Shown here one piece after another: positions 9,128 through 21,700 of a DNA stretch of 64,000 bases; positions within the stretch are counted from its first letter, which is position 1, and each line of letters starts with the position of its first letter. Made by a program: the position numbers and the translations under genes. Source of the stretch: Petrolisthes cinctipes (lineage: Eukaryota > Arthropoda > Malacostraca > Decapoda > Porcellanidae); assembly GCA_033782935.1 (NCBI GenBank), contig JAWQEG010001376.1:1-64000 (forward strand). The letters run 5' to 3'. Below the pieces are notes generated by a model. That model saw nothing but the letters and a program-made list of their open reading frames with translations, did no database searches and was not told where the DNA came from.

Positions 9128-9217
9128 TTGGGAAACTAACAAACCAATACCACTGTGGAATCGACTCCTAACTTTATGGGTTGATTCCACAGTGGTATTG
9201 GTTTGTTAGCTTCCCAA
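9128..9217. repeat. Near-perfect hairpin with 35-bp arms
   Basis: The left arm 9,128-9,162 starts TTGGGAAACTAACAAACC and the right arm 9,183-9,217 ends GGTTTGTTAGCTTCCCAA. They pair at 34 of 35 positions, leaving a 20-base loop. The left-arm counterpart (5,540-5,632) is strongly diverged. It could be a small fold-back element or a target-site palindrome. Confidence 0.85.
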
Positions 9218-9300
9218 CCAACCAACCAACCAACCAACCACACTTGTAAGCCTTCATTATTTTCCAAAAGCTGAGTATCCATATTCACAAACTCTATTAA

Positions 9301-9527
9301 TTAAGGGGGTGCGGAAGTAGGGAACAGGCTTTGGGGGGGTGCGGGGGGTGCGGGAATAGGGGGACAGGCTTCGGGTGGGTAGAAAGCTTATCCCCTATTC
9401 CCGCAACCCCCTAACCCCCGCCCCCCAATCCTGTCCCCATACTCCTGCACCCCCCAAGCCTGTCCCCTACTCCCGCACACCCCCTAAACCCCCCCCAGCT
9501 TGTCCCCCTATTCCCGCACCCCCTTAA
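9301..9527. mobile_element. TTAA-bounded G-rich fold-back element, copy 4
   Basis: TTAA at 9,301-9,304 and 9,524-9,527, with a further TTAA just outside at 9,297-9,300. The centre GGGTGGGTAGAAAG is inverted relative to copy 3, as expected for its partner in the opposite arm. The G-rich half is followed by C-rich units ending CCCGCACCCCC. Confidence 0.7.
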
Positions 9528-9668
9528 ATACTTCAGCCATAAGTCATTTACACGACTAATGAAGGTCGTATGTATTATGCAAGAACATCATCTGTGGTGG
9601 TGTATACGATGGTGTGGTAGTCTACTGATACGATGGTCCCACACACACACACACACACAGTCATGAGA

Positions 9669-9716
<48 letters not shown>

Positions 9717-9757
9717 GAGTGACATTAATTTTGTTGTTTGTTGTGGGCACCTAAAAT
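9528..9757. other. Right-arm unique sequence with two (CA)n tracts
   Basis: Reverse complement of 5,130-5,274 (to about 9,672) followed by a (CA)n expansion at 9,674-9,713 and then the complement of 1,806-1,842 (about 9,714-9,752). This is the retroelement-free state of the locus: left-arm sequences on either side of the insertion are joined here by the CA tract only. Confidence 0.8.
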
Positions 9758-9856
9758 AAGCCCCCCAAGCCTGTCCCTCTACTCCCGCACCCCTCAAAAC
9801 ACCCCGCACCCACCTAAACCCCCCAATGCTGTCCCCCTATTCCTGCACCCCCTTAA
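9758..9856. mobile_element. Truncated TTAA element, copy 5 (C-rich half only)
   Basis: C-rich units with AAGCCTGTCCCTCTACTCCC and CACCCCCTTAA, closing TTAA at 9,853-9,856. The G-rich half is missing. It lies at the position equivalent to the complete element 1,559-1,773 in the other arm. Confidence 0.65.
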
Positions 9857-10343
9857 TTAATAATTGAACATTATTTTTGTTTAATTTGGTCCGTTTTTTG
9901 AGACACGAAAATTGACATAACTTTTGAACAGAGGGTCATAGAGACAAAATGAAAAAATCGTGTCGCCCAATTTACCAACTGTATTTCCATTCCAAATATC
10001 ATCCAAATTCATTTAGATCTTCATGATCAAATTTCTGTTCAAAATTTTTTCAAAAAAAGTGGCCATAACTAAAAAACAGTGCATCGTAGAGGAAAACGGA
10101 GAAAATTTAGAAACCCCTTCTGGCAACCCCCACCTATATGACCTATTCTTACATACCCATAGGTCAAATGTGGGATTCTACAACATTTTTGACCTATTCT
10201 CAAAACTCACATTTTTGGATGTGGTGTGTGGATGGAACGTGGTGAAAAAGATGAAATAAGTCTACGGAAATTACATGATGTTATTCCAAAGACAGAGAGA
10301 GAGGGTGAGGTGTTTTTTCTTAGTATGCCTGCTGCCTTTTACA
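9857..10343. other. Right-arm non-coding sequence
   Basis: Reverse complement of about 912-1,558 with a single copy of the 147-bp unit duplicated on the left. Shared words include ACTTTTGAACAGAGGGTCAT (complement near 1,480) and ACCCATAGGTCAAATGTG (complement near 1,090). No coding signal beyond short chance frames. Confidence 0.7.
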
Positions 10344-10529
10344 ACACACACACACACACACACAGACACACACACACACACACAGACACACACATGGAAC
10401 AAATTACCATCTATAAGAAGTTGTGTGTGTCAAACCATGCATAACTTCAAAGAAAAATATGATAATAGGATTTTAATATACGGGACATTAGGAGCTTGAC
10501 TCAATCCTGTAAAGATACAAATAGGTAAG

Positions 10530-10570
<41 letters not shown>

Positions 10571-10583
10571 ATCTTTATAATAT
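10344..10583. repeat. (CA)n tracts and short conserved arm segment
   Basis: (CA)n with CAGA interruptions at 10,344-10,393 and a cleaner (CA)n at about 10,531-10,568. They flank a segment at 10,400-10,530 that is the complement of 735-850. Confidence 0.85.
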
Positions 10584-10760
10584 GGGGGGCATAACTTGTA
10601 GACAGACAGGGGGGATGGAGGGGGGGCATAACTTGTAGACAGACTGGGGGGATGGAGGGGGGCATAACTTGTAGACAGACAGGGGGGATGGAGGGGGGCA
10701 TAACTTGTAGACAGGGGGGATGGAGGGGGGCATAACTTGTAGACAGACAGGGGGGGAGGG
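10584..10760 (+). repeat. 32-37-bp minisatellite, about five copies
   Basis: The word ATAACTTGTAGACAG occurs at 10,591, 10,628, 10,664, 10,700 and 10,732 (spacings 37, 36, 36, 32), separated by GGGGGGATGGAGGGGGG-type runs. The left arm has the word once, at 627-643. It is a right-arm-specific amplification. Confidence 0.9.
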
Positions 10761-10855
10761 GGTGCGTTTAAGGACCCTGTGATCGTGTATGGAAATTGAA
10801 GACTTTTGATTCCTCCTGACTATGCCACCAAACAAACACCTCCTTCCATATAGGG

Positions 10856-10888
<33 letters not shown>

Positions 10889-10950
10889 GTGGCAATATTT
10901 GAATGACTCATTTACCTCCAATTTTCTGACTACATCACACACAGGGTTCC
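10761..10950. other. Right-arm sequence with (GT)n tract
   Basis: Holds TTAA (10,768-10,771) next to GGACCCTGTGATCGTGTATG, the complement of the sequence beside the element at 12,019. It also has the complement of the CTATATGGAAGGAG core (10,795-10,856), a (GT)n tract (10,856-10,887) and the complement of 222-290. No gene. Confidence 0.7.
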
Positions 10951-11176
10951 TTAAGGGGGTGCGGGAATAGGGGGACGGGCTTAGGGGGGCTTAGGGGGGT
11001 GCGGGAGTAGGGTACAGTTTTTTTTTTTTTTTGGGGGGGGGGTGCGGGAGTAAGGGGACAGGCTTTGGGGGTGCGGAAATAGGGGACAAGCTTTCTTCCC
11101 ACCTCAAGCCTGTCCCCCTATTTCAGCACCCCCCAAACCCCCCGCAAGCCAGTCCCCTACTCCCGCACCCCCTTAA
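10951..11176. mobile_element. TTAA-bounded G-rich fold-back element, copy 6
   Basis: TTAA at 10,951-10,954 and 11,173-11,176. The G-rich half contains an internal poly-T run (about 11,009-11,022). The centre TCTTCCCACCTC is followed by C-rich units. It has the same orientation as the left-arm copies although it sits in the right arm. Confidence 0.7.
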
Positions 11177-11243
11177 TTAACTCATGCACAGGAAATGGGT
11201 AATATTAATTAATTAGCCTGGAGAGAGTTGCATATATTTTTTA
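11177..11243. other. 67-bp spacer between two TTAA elements
   Basis: AT-rich sequence (TTAATTAATTAGCC near its middle) present only in the right arm. In the left arm the outer flanks of the two right-arm elements are joined around a single element (22-221). Confidence 0.6.
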
Positions 11244-11447
11244 TTAAGGGGGTGCGCGAGTAAGGGACAGGCTTGGGGGGGGACTGGGGGGGTGCGGGAA
11301 TAGGGGGACAAGCTTGAGGTGGGTAGTCTCATATTCCCGTACCCTCCTTACCCCCCCCCCCCCAAGCCTGTCCCCCTACATCCGCGCCCCCCCCAAAAAA
11401 CCCCGACCCCCCCCCCAGCCTGTCCCCCTATTCCCGCACCCCCTTAA
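11244..11447. mobile_element. TTAA-bounded G-rich fold-back element, copy 7
   Basis: TTAA at 11,244-11,247 and 11,444-11,447. Two G-rich units, the centre GAGGTGGGTAG, then three C-rich units: the mirror of copy 1 (3 + 2 units). Its outer flank GGGATTACTGTAGTATGC is the complement of window bases 3-21, confirming the pairing with copy 1. Confidence 0.7.
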
Positions 11448-11840
<393 letters not shown>

Positions 11841-11888
11841 GATGTAGTAAGAAAATTGGAGGTAAATGTGTCCTTCAAACATTGCCAC

Positions 11889-11938
<50 letters not shown>

Positions 11939-12018
11939 TATGGAAGGAGCTTGTTTGGTTCGTGGCATAGTCAGGAGGAATCAGAAGCCTCCAATTCTCA
12001 TACACGATCACAGGGTCC
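11841..12018 (+). repeat. Third, partial copy of the arm sequence, direct relative to the left arm
   Basis: GATGTAGTAAGAAAATTGGA at 11,841 matches 235-256; then CCTTCAAACATTGCCA, a (CA)n tract (11,891-11,934), and the core CTATATGGAAGGAGCTTG with GGAGGAATCAGAAGCCTCCA match 270-590. The middle of the arm is missing. The sequence continues into the element at 12,019. Confidence 0.85.
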
Positions 12019-12253
12019 TTAAGGGGGGTGCGGGAGTAGGGGACAGGCTTGGGAAGGACTGGGGGGTGCGGGAATAAGGGGACAGGCTTGGGTGGGGACT
12101 GGGGGAGTGCGGGAATAGGGGGACAGGCTTGGGGTGGGTAGAAAGCCTGTCCCATATTCCCGCACCCCACTAACCCCCCTCCTCAAGCCTGTCCACCTAC
12201 TCCTGCACCCCTCGTACCCCCAAGTCTGTCCCCCTATTCCCGTACCCCCTTAA
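12019..12253. mobile_element. TTAA-bounded G-rich fold-back element, copy 8, at the satellite border
   Basis: TTAA at 12,019-12,022 and 12,250-12,253. Three G-rich units, the centre GGGTGGGTAGAAAG, then C-rich units. It is followed by GGGATTAATTTAATATGC TTTTGATAT, the same flank found after copy 7 (11,448-11,475), and 41 bp later the satellite begins. Confidence 0.7.
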
Positions 12254-12294
12254 GGGATTAATTTAATATGCTTTTGATATGTTGAAATGCAATT

Positions 12295-12470
12295 AAAACA
12301 TGCTAAAAATCGATATTTTAGGTGTCCAAAGTCGATATGTGCATGCATCTTTTGTACCCGTTTATATCTCAAATTCAGGCTCAAAACACCCGAAAATTCG
12401 ATATTTTTGGATTCCAGATGCGATCTGTACATGCCTACTCAGTGCTAGAATATTTTCAAAATACAGGCCC
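12295..12470 (+). repeat. First monomer: two 88-bp half-units
   Basis: Half A is 12,295-12,382 and half B 12,383-12,470. Aligned without gaps they match at 60 of 88 positions, including AAAACA at the start, TCGATATTTT, the GAT-TGT-CATGC block and CAGGC near the end. The satellite therefore looks like a fixed dimer of an older 88-bp unit. Confidence 0.85.
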
Positions 12471-15400
12471 AAAACATGCTAAAAATCAATATTTTAGGTG
12501 TCCAAAGTCGATATGTGCATGAATCTTCTGTACCCGTTATATCCCAAATTCAGGCTCAAAACACCCGAAAATTCCATATTTTTGGGTCCAGGAAGCGATC
12601 TTTTCATGCCTACTCAGTGCTAGAATATTTTCAAAATACAGGCCCAAAACATGCTAAAAATCAATATTTTAGGTGTCCAAAGTCGATATGTGCATGAATC
12701 TTCTGTACCCGTTTATATCTCAAATTAAAGCTCAAAACACCCGAAAATTCGATATTAGTGGGTCCCAGGAGCGATTTGTACATGCCTACTCCGTGCTAGA
12801 ATATTTTCAAGATACAGACCCAAAACATGCTCAAAATCGATATTTTATGTGCAAAAAGTCGATATGTGCATGCATCTTCTTAACTGTTTATATCTCAAAT
12901 TCAGGCTCAAAACACCCGAAAATTCGATATTTTTGTCTCCCAGAAGTGATCTGTACATGTCTACTCCGTGTTATAGTATTTTCAGAATACAGGCTCAAAA
13001 CATGCTAAAAAATGATATTTTAGGTGTCCAAAATCAATATGTGTATGCATCTTCTGTACACGTTTATATCTCAAATTCAAGATCAAAACACCCGGAAATT
13101 CGATTTTTTTGGGTCGCAAAAGCGATCTGTACATGCCTACTCAGTGCTAGAATATTTTCAAAATATAGGCCCAAAACATGCTAAAAATCGATATTTTGGG
13201 TGCCCAAAGGCGATATGTGCATTCATCTTCTGTACCCGTTTATATATTAAATTTAGCCTCATAACACCCGAAAATTCGATATTTTTGTGTCCCAGAAGCG
13301 ATCTGTATATGCTTACTCCTTGCTAGAATGTTTTTAAGATACAGACCTAAAACATGTTCAAAAATCGATATTTTAGGTGCAAAAAGTCGATATGTGCATG
13401 CATCTTCTGTACCCGTTTATATCTCAAATTTAGGCTCAAAACACCCGGAAATTCGATATTTTTGGGTCTCAGAAGCGATCTGTACATACCTACTCAGTGC
13501 TAGAATATTTTCAAAATATAGGCCAAAAACATGCTCAAAATCGATATTTTGGGTGCCCAAAGGCGATATCTGCATGCATGTTCTGTACCCGTTTATATCT
13601 CAAATTTAATCTCATAACACCCGAAAATTCGATATTTTTGTGTCCCAGAAGCAATCTGTACATGCCTACTCCATGTTAGAGTATTTGCAAAATACAGGCC
13701 CATAACATGCTCAAAATCGATATTTTGGGTGCAAAAGACGATATGTGCATGCATCTTTTGTACCCGTTTATATCTCAAATTCCGGCTCAAAACACCCGAA
13801 AATTCGATATTTTTGGGTCCCAGAAGTGATCTGTACATGCTTAATCCTTGCTAGAATGTTTTTTAATACTGACCAAAAACATGATCAAAATCGATATTTT
13901 AGGTGCAAAAAGTAAAATATGTGCATGCATCTTCTGTACCCGTTTATATCTCAAATTCAGGCTCAAAACACCTAAAAATTCGATATTTTCATGTCCCAAA
14001 AGCGATCTGATCATGCCTACTCCGTGTTAGAGTATTTTCAAAATATAGGCCCCAAACATGTTCAAAATTGATATTTTAGGTGCCCAAAGTCAATATGTGT
14101 ATTTATCTTCTGTACCCGTTTATATCCAAAATTCAGGCTCAAAACACCCGAAAATTCGATATTTTTGGGTCCCAGAAGCGATCTGTACATGCCTACACAG
14201 TGTCAGAATATTTTCAAAATTTAGGCCCAAAATATGCTAAAAATCGATATTTTGGGTGCCCAAAGTTGATATGTGCATGCATCATTTGTACACGTTTATA
14301 TCTCAAATTAAGGCACAAAACACCCAAAAATTCGATATTTTTGTGTCCCAGAAGCGATCTGTGCATGCCTACCCAGTGCTAGAATATTTTCAAAATATAG
14401 GCCCAAAACATATTAAAAATAGATAATTTGGGTGCCCAAAGTCGATATGTGCATGCATTTTCTGTACCTGTTTATATCTCAAATTCAGCCTCATAACACC
14501 TGAAAATTCGATATTTTAATGTCCCTAAAGCGATCTGTACATGCCTACTCCGCGTTAGAGTATTTTCAAAATACAGGCCCAAAACATGCTCAAAATCGAT
14601 ATTTTGGGTGCCCAAAGACGATATATGCATGCATCTTCTGTACCCGTTTATATCTCAAATTCAGGCTCAAAACACCTGAAAATTCGATATTTTTGGGTCC
14701 CAGAAGGGATCTGTACATGCCTACTCCTTGCTAGAATGTTTTCAAGATACAGACCCAAAACATGCTCAAAATCGAAATTTTAGGTGCCCAAAGTCAATAT
14801 GTGAATTCATCTTCAGTACCCGTATATATCTCAAATTCATGTTCAAAACACCCGAAAATTCGATATTTTTGGGTCTCAGAAGCGATCTGTACATGCCTAC
14901 TCAGTGCTAGAATATTTTCAAAATATAGGCCCAAAACATGTTAAAAATAGATATTTTGGGTGCCCAAAGTCGATATGTGCATGCATCTTCTGTACCCGTT
15001 TATATCTCAAATTCAGCCTCATAACACCTGAAAATTCGATATTTTCATGTCCCAAAAGCGATCTGTACATGCCTACTTACTGTTAGAGTATTTTCAAAAT
15101 ACTTGCCCAAAACAAGCTGAAAATCGATATTTTAGGTGCCCAAAGTCAATATGTGTATGCATCTTCTGTACCCGTTTATATCCCAAATTTAGGCTCAAAA
15201 CACCCGAAAATTCAAAATAATTGGGTCCTAGAAGCGATCTGTACATGTCTACTCAGTGCTAGAATATTTTCAAAATATAGGCCCAAAACATGTTGAAAAT
15301 AGATATTTTGGGTGCCCAAAGTCAATATGTTCATGCATTTTCTGTACCCGTTTATATCTCAAATTCAGCCTCATAACACCTGAAAATTCAATATTTTCAT

Positions 15401-18400
15401 GATCCAAAAGCGATCTGTACATGCCTACTCCGTGTTAGAGTATTTTCAAAATACAGGCTCAAAACATGCTCAAAATCGATATTTTGGGTGCCCAAAGTCA
15501 ATATGTGTATTTATCTTCTGTACCCGTTTATATCCCAAATTCAGGCTCAAAACACCCGAAAATTCGATATTTTTGGGTCCCAGAAGGGATCTGTACATGC
15601 CTACTCCTTGCTAGAATGTTTTCAAGATACAGACCCAAAACATGATCAAAATCGATATTTTAGGTGCAAAAAGTCGATATGTCAATTCATCTTCAGTACC
15701 CGTTTATATCTCAAATTCATGTTCAAAACACCCAAAACTTCGATATTTTTGGGTCCCAGAAGCGATCTGTACATTACTACTCAGTGCTAAAATGTTTTCA
15801 AAATATTGGCTCAATACATGCTAAAAATCGATATTTTAGGTGTCCAAAGTAGATATGTGCATGCATCTTCAGTACCCGTTTACATCTCAAATTCAAGCTC
15901 AAGACACACGAAAATTCAATGTTTTTGGGTCATAAAAGCGATCTGTAAATGCCAACTCCGTGTTAGTGTATTTTCAAAATACAAACCCAAAACATGCTGA
16001 AAATCGATATTATAGGTGCCCAAAGTCAATATGTGTATGTATCTGTAAATGCCTACTCCTTGCTAGAATGTTTTCAAGATACAGGCCCAAAACAAGTTGA
16101 AAATCGATATTTTAGGTGCCCAAAGTCAATATATGTATCCATCTTCTGTACCCGTTTATATCCCAAATTCAGGCTCAAAACACCCGAAAATTCAAAATAA
16201 TTGGGTCCTAGAAGCGATCTGTACATGCCTACTCAGAGCTAGAAAGTTTTCAAAATATAGGCTCAAAACATGCTAAGAATCTATAATTTAGGTGTCCAAA
16301 GTCGGTATGTGCATGCATCTTCTGTACCCGTATATATCTCAAATTCAGGCTCAAAACACCCAAAAATTCGATATTTTTGTGTCCCAGAAGCGATCCGTAC
16401 ATGCCTACTTAGTGTTAGAGTATTTTCAAAATAGATGCCCAAAACATACTAAAAATCGATATTTTAGGTGCCCAAAGTCGATATGTGCATGCATCTTCTG
16501 TACCCGATTATATCTCAAATTCAGGCTCAAAACACCCGAAAATTCGATATTTTTGGGTCCCAGATGCGATCTGTACATGCCTACTTCGTGTTAGAGTACT
16601 TTCAAAATACAGGCCATAAAACAAGCTGAAAATCGATATTTTAGGTGCCCACAGTCGATATGTGCATGCATCTTCTGTACCCGTTTATATCTCAAATTCA
16701 GGCTCAAAACACACGAAAATTCGATATTTTTGTGTCCCAGAAGCGATCTGTACATGCCCACTCCGTGTTAGAGTATTTTAAAGATACATGCCCAAAACAT
16801 GCTTAAAATCGATATTTTAGCTCCACATTGTCGGTATGTGCATGCATCTTCTGTTACCGTTTATATCTCAAATTCTTGCTCAAATCACCAGAAAATTCAA
16901 TATTTTTGGGTCCCAGAAGCGATCTGTACATGCCTACTCCATGTTAGAGTACTTTCAAAATACAGGCCCAAAACATGCTGAAATCGATATTTTAGGTGCC
17001 CAAAGTCGATATGTGCATGCATCTTCTGTACTCGATTATATCTCAAATTCAGGCTCAAAATACCCAAAAATTCGATATTTTTTTGTCCCAGAAGCGATCT
17101 GTACATGCCTATTCCTTGTTAGAGTATTTTCAAAATACAGGCCTAAAACATGCTAGAATCGATATTTGAGGTGCCCAAAGTCAATATGTGTATGCATCTT
17201 CTATACCCGTTTATATCCCAAATTCAGGCTCAAAAGATCCGAAAATTCGGTATTTTTGGGTCCCAGAAGCGATCTGTACATGTCTACTCAGTGCTAGAAT
17301 GTTTTCAAAATATAGGCTTAAAACATGCTAAAATTCAATATTTTAGGTGTCCAAAGTCAATATGTGCATACATCTTTTGTACCCGTTTATATCCCAAATT
17401 CAGGCTCTAACACCCGAAAATTCAATATTTTTGGGTCCCAGAAGCGACCTGTACATGCCTACTCAGTGATAGAATATTTTCAAAATATTGGCCCAAAACA
17501 TACTAAAAATCGATATTTGGGGTGCCCAAAGTCGATATGTGCATGCATCTTCTGTACCCGTTTATATCTCAAATTCAGGCTTAAAACACCCGAAAATTAG
17601 ATATTTTTGTGTCCCAGAAGCCATCTGTACATGCCTACTCCTTCTTAAAATATTTTCAAGATAGAAACCCAAAACATGCTCAAAATCGATATATTAGGTG
17701 CAAAAAGTCGATATGTGCCTGCATCTTCAGTACCCGTTTATATCTCAAATTCAGGCTCAAAACTCCCGAAAATTCAATATTTTTGTGTCCCAAAAGCGAT
17801 CTGTACATGCCTACTCCGTGTTAAAGTATTTTCAAAATACATGCCCAAAACATGCTCAAAATAGATATTTTAGTTTCACATAGTCGATATGTGCATGCAT
17901 CTTCTGTACCCGTTTATATCTCAAATACAGGCTCAAATCACCCGAAAATTTAATATTTTTGGATCCCAAAAGTGATCTGAACATGCCTACTCCGTGTTAG
18001 AGTACTTTCAAAATACAGGCCCAAAACATGCTGAAAATTGATATTTTAGGTGCCCAAAGTCGATATGTGCATGCTTCTTCTGTACCCGATTATATCTCAA
18101 ATTCAGGCTCAAAATACCCGAAAATTCGATATTTTGGGGTCCCAGATGCGATCTGTACATGCCTACTTCGTGTTAGAGTACTTTCAAAATACAGGCCATA
18201 AAACAAGCTGAAAATCGATATTTTAGGTGCCCAAAGTCGATATGTGCATGCATCTTCTGTACCCGATTATATCTCAAATTCAGGTTCAAAACAACCGAAA
18301 ATTCTATATTTTTGGGTCCCAAAAGCGATCTGTACATGCCCACTCCGTGTTAGAGTATTTTCAAAATACATGCCCAAAACATGCTGAAAATCGATATTTT

Positions 18401-18790
18401 AGCTCCACATAGTCGATATGTGCATGCATCTTCTGTTACCGTTTATATCTCAAATTCAGGCTTAAAACACCCGAAAATTAGATATTTTTGTGTCCCAGAA
18501 GCAATCTGTACATGCCTACTCCTTCTTAGAATGTTTTCAAGATACAGACCCAAAACATGCTCAAAATCGATATATTAGGTACAAAAAGTCGATATGTGCC
18601 TGCATCTTCAGTACCCGTTTATATCTCAAATTCAGGCTCAAAACACCCAAAAATTCAATATTTTTGTGTCCCAGAAGCGATCTGTACATGCCTACTTCGT
18701 GTTAGAGTATTTTTAAAATAGATGCCAAAAGCATGCTCAAAATCGATATTTTGGGTGCCCAAAGTCGATATGTGCATGCATCTTCTGTAC
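12295..18790 (+). repeat. Array edge: diverged monomers without long higher-order repeat
   Basis: About 37 monomers that differ from one another by scattered substitutions and small indels. Examples are a shortened monomer at about 15,990-16,090 and odd words such as CGAAAATTCAAAATAATTGG at 15,205 and 16,190. I could not find long, nearly identical multi-monomer blocks here, in contrast to everything right of about 18.8 kb. Confidence 0.75.
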
Positions 18791-21700
18791 CCGTTTATAT
18801 CTCAAATTCTGGCTCAAAACAACCGAAAATTCGATATTTTCGGGTCCCAGAAGCGATCTGTACATGTCTACTCAGTGCTAGAATGTTTTCAAAATATAGG
18901 CCTAAAACATGCTAAAATTCGATATTTTAGGTGTCCAAAGTCGATATGTGCATACATCTTTTGTACTTGTTTATATCCCAAATTCAGGCTCAAAACACCC
19001 TAAAATTCGATATTTTTGGGTCACAGAAGCGATATGTACATACCTACTCATTCTTAGAATGTTTTCAATATACAGACCCAAAACATGCTCAAAATCGATA
19101 TATTAGGTGCAAAAAGTCGATATGTGTATGCATCTTCTGTACCCGTTTATATCCCAAATTCAGGCTTAAAACACCCGAAAATTCGATATTTTTGGGTCCC
19201 AGAAGCGATCTGTATATGCCTACTTCGTGTTTGAGTATTTTCAAAATACATGGCCAAAACATGCTGAAAATCGGTATTTTAGCTCCACATAGTCGATATG
19301 TGCATGCATCTTCTGTACCCGTTTATATCTCAAATACAGGCTCAAATCACCCGAAAATTCAATATTTTTGGGTCCCAGAAGCGATCTATACATGCTTACT
19401 CCGTGTTAGAGTACTTTCAAAATACAGGCCCAAAACATGCTGAAAATCGATATTTTAAGTGCCCAAAGTCAATATCTGCATGCATCATCTGTACCTGTTT
19501 ATATCCCAAATTCAGGCTCAAAACACCGGAAAATTCGATATTTTTGGGTCCCAGAAGCGATCTGTACATGTCTACTTAGTGCTAGAATGTTTTCAAAATA
19601 TTGGCCTAAAACATGCTAAAATTCGATATTTTAGGTGTCCAATGTCGATATGTGCATGCATCTTCTGTACCCGTTTATATCTCAAATTCAGGCTCAAATC
19701 ACCCTAAAATTCAATATTTTTGGGTCCCAGAAGGGATATTTACATGCCTACTCAGTGCTAAAAAAATTTCAAAATATAGGCTTAAAGCATGCTAAAAATC
19801 GATATTTTAGGTGTCCAAAGTCGATATGTGCATACATCTTTTGTATTCGTTTATATCCAAAATTCAGGCTCAAAACAACGGAAAATTCAATATTTTTGGG
19901 TTCCAGAAGTGATCTGTACATGCTTACTCAGTGCTAGAAAGTTTTCAAAATATAGGCTGAAAACATGCTAAAAATCTATAATTTAGGTGTCCAAAGTCGA
20001 TATGTGCATACATCTTTTGCACCCGTTTATATCCCAAATTCAGGCTCAAAACACCCGAAAATTCAATATTTTTGGGTTCCTGAAGCGATCTGTACATGCC
20101 TACTCAGTGCTAGAATATTTTTTAAATGTAGGCCTAAAACATGCTAAAATCGATATTTTAGGTGCTAAATGTCGATATGAGCATGCATTTTCTGTACCTG
20201 TTTATATCTCAAATTCTGGCTCAAAACACCCGAAAAATCGATAATTTTGGGTCCCAGAAGGGATATTTACATGCCTACTCAGTGCTAAAAAGTTTTCAAA
20301 ATATAGGCTGAAAACATGCTAAAAATCTATAATTTAGGTGTCCAAAGTCGATATGTGCATACATCTTTTGTACCCGTTTATATCCAAAATTCAGGCTCAG
20401 AAAACCCGAAAATTCGATATTTTTGGGTCCCTGAAGCGATCTGTACATGCCTACTTCGTGTTAGAGTATTTTCAAAATACAGGCCCAAAACATGCTCAAA
20501 ATCGATATTTTAGGTTCCCAAAATCAATATGTGTATGCATCTTCTATACCCGTTTATATCCCAAATTCAGTCTGAAAACACCCGAAAATTCGTTATTTTC
20601 GGGTCCCAGAAGCGATCTGTACATGCCTACTCTTTGCTAGAATACTTTCAAAATATAGGCCCAAAACATGCTAAAATCGATATTTTGGGTGCCCAAAGTC
20701 GATATCTGCATGTATCTTCTGTACCCGTATATATCTGAAATTCAGGCTCAAAACACCCAAAAATTCGATATTTTTGTGTCCGAGAAGCGATCTGTACATG
20801 CCTACTTTGTGTTAGAGTATTTTCAAAATAGATGCCCAAAACATGCTCAAAATCGATATTTTGGGTGCCCAAAGTCGATATGTGCTTGCATCTTCTGTAC
20901 CCGTTCATATCTCAAATTCATTCTCAAAACACCCGAAAATTCGTTATTTTCGGGTCCAAGAAGCGATCTGTACATGCCTACTCTTTGCTAGAATGTTTTC
21001 AAAATACATACCTAAAACATGCTCAACATCGATATTTTAGGTGCAAAAAGTCGATATGTGCATACATCTTCTGTACCCGTTTATATCCCAAATTCAGGCT
21101 TAAAACACACGAAAATTCGATATTTTTGTGTCCCAGAAGCGATCTGTACATGTCTACTCAGTGCTAGAATGTTTTCAAAATAAAGGCCTAAAACATGCTA
21201 AAATTCGATATTTTAGGTGTCCAAAGTCGATATGTGCATACATCTTTTGTACTTGTTTATATCCCAAATTCAGGCTCAAAACACCCTAAAACTCGATATT
21301 TTTGGGTCCCAGAAGAGATCTGTACATGCCTACTCCGTGTTAGAGTACTTTCAAAATACAGGCCCAAAACATGCTAAAAATCGATATTTTAGGTGCCCAA
21401 AGTCGATATGTGAATGCATCTTCAGTACCCGTTTATATCCCAAATTCAGGCTCAAAACACCCGAAAATTTGATATTTTTGGGTCCCTGAAGCTATCTGTA
21501 CATGCCTACTCAGTGCTAGAATATTTTTTAAATGTAGGCCCAAAACATGCTAAAAATCGATATTTTAGGTACTGAATGTCGATATGAGAATGCATTTTCT
21601 GTACCGGTTTATATCTCAAATTCAGGCTCAAAACACCCGAAAATTCGATTATTTTTGGTCCCAGAAGCGATCTTTACATGCCTACTCCGTGTTAGAGTAT

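Noticed and set aside
7823..9190. Minus-strand 455-codon frame
   Set aside because: Translation of the same minisatellite in the other arm plus a G-rich element; low-complexity only.
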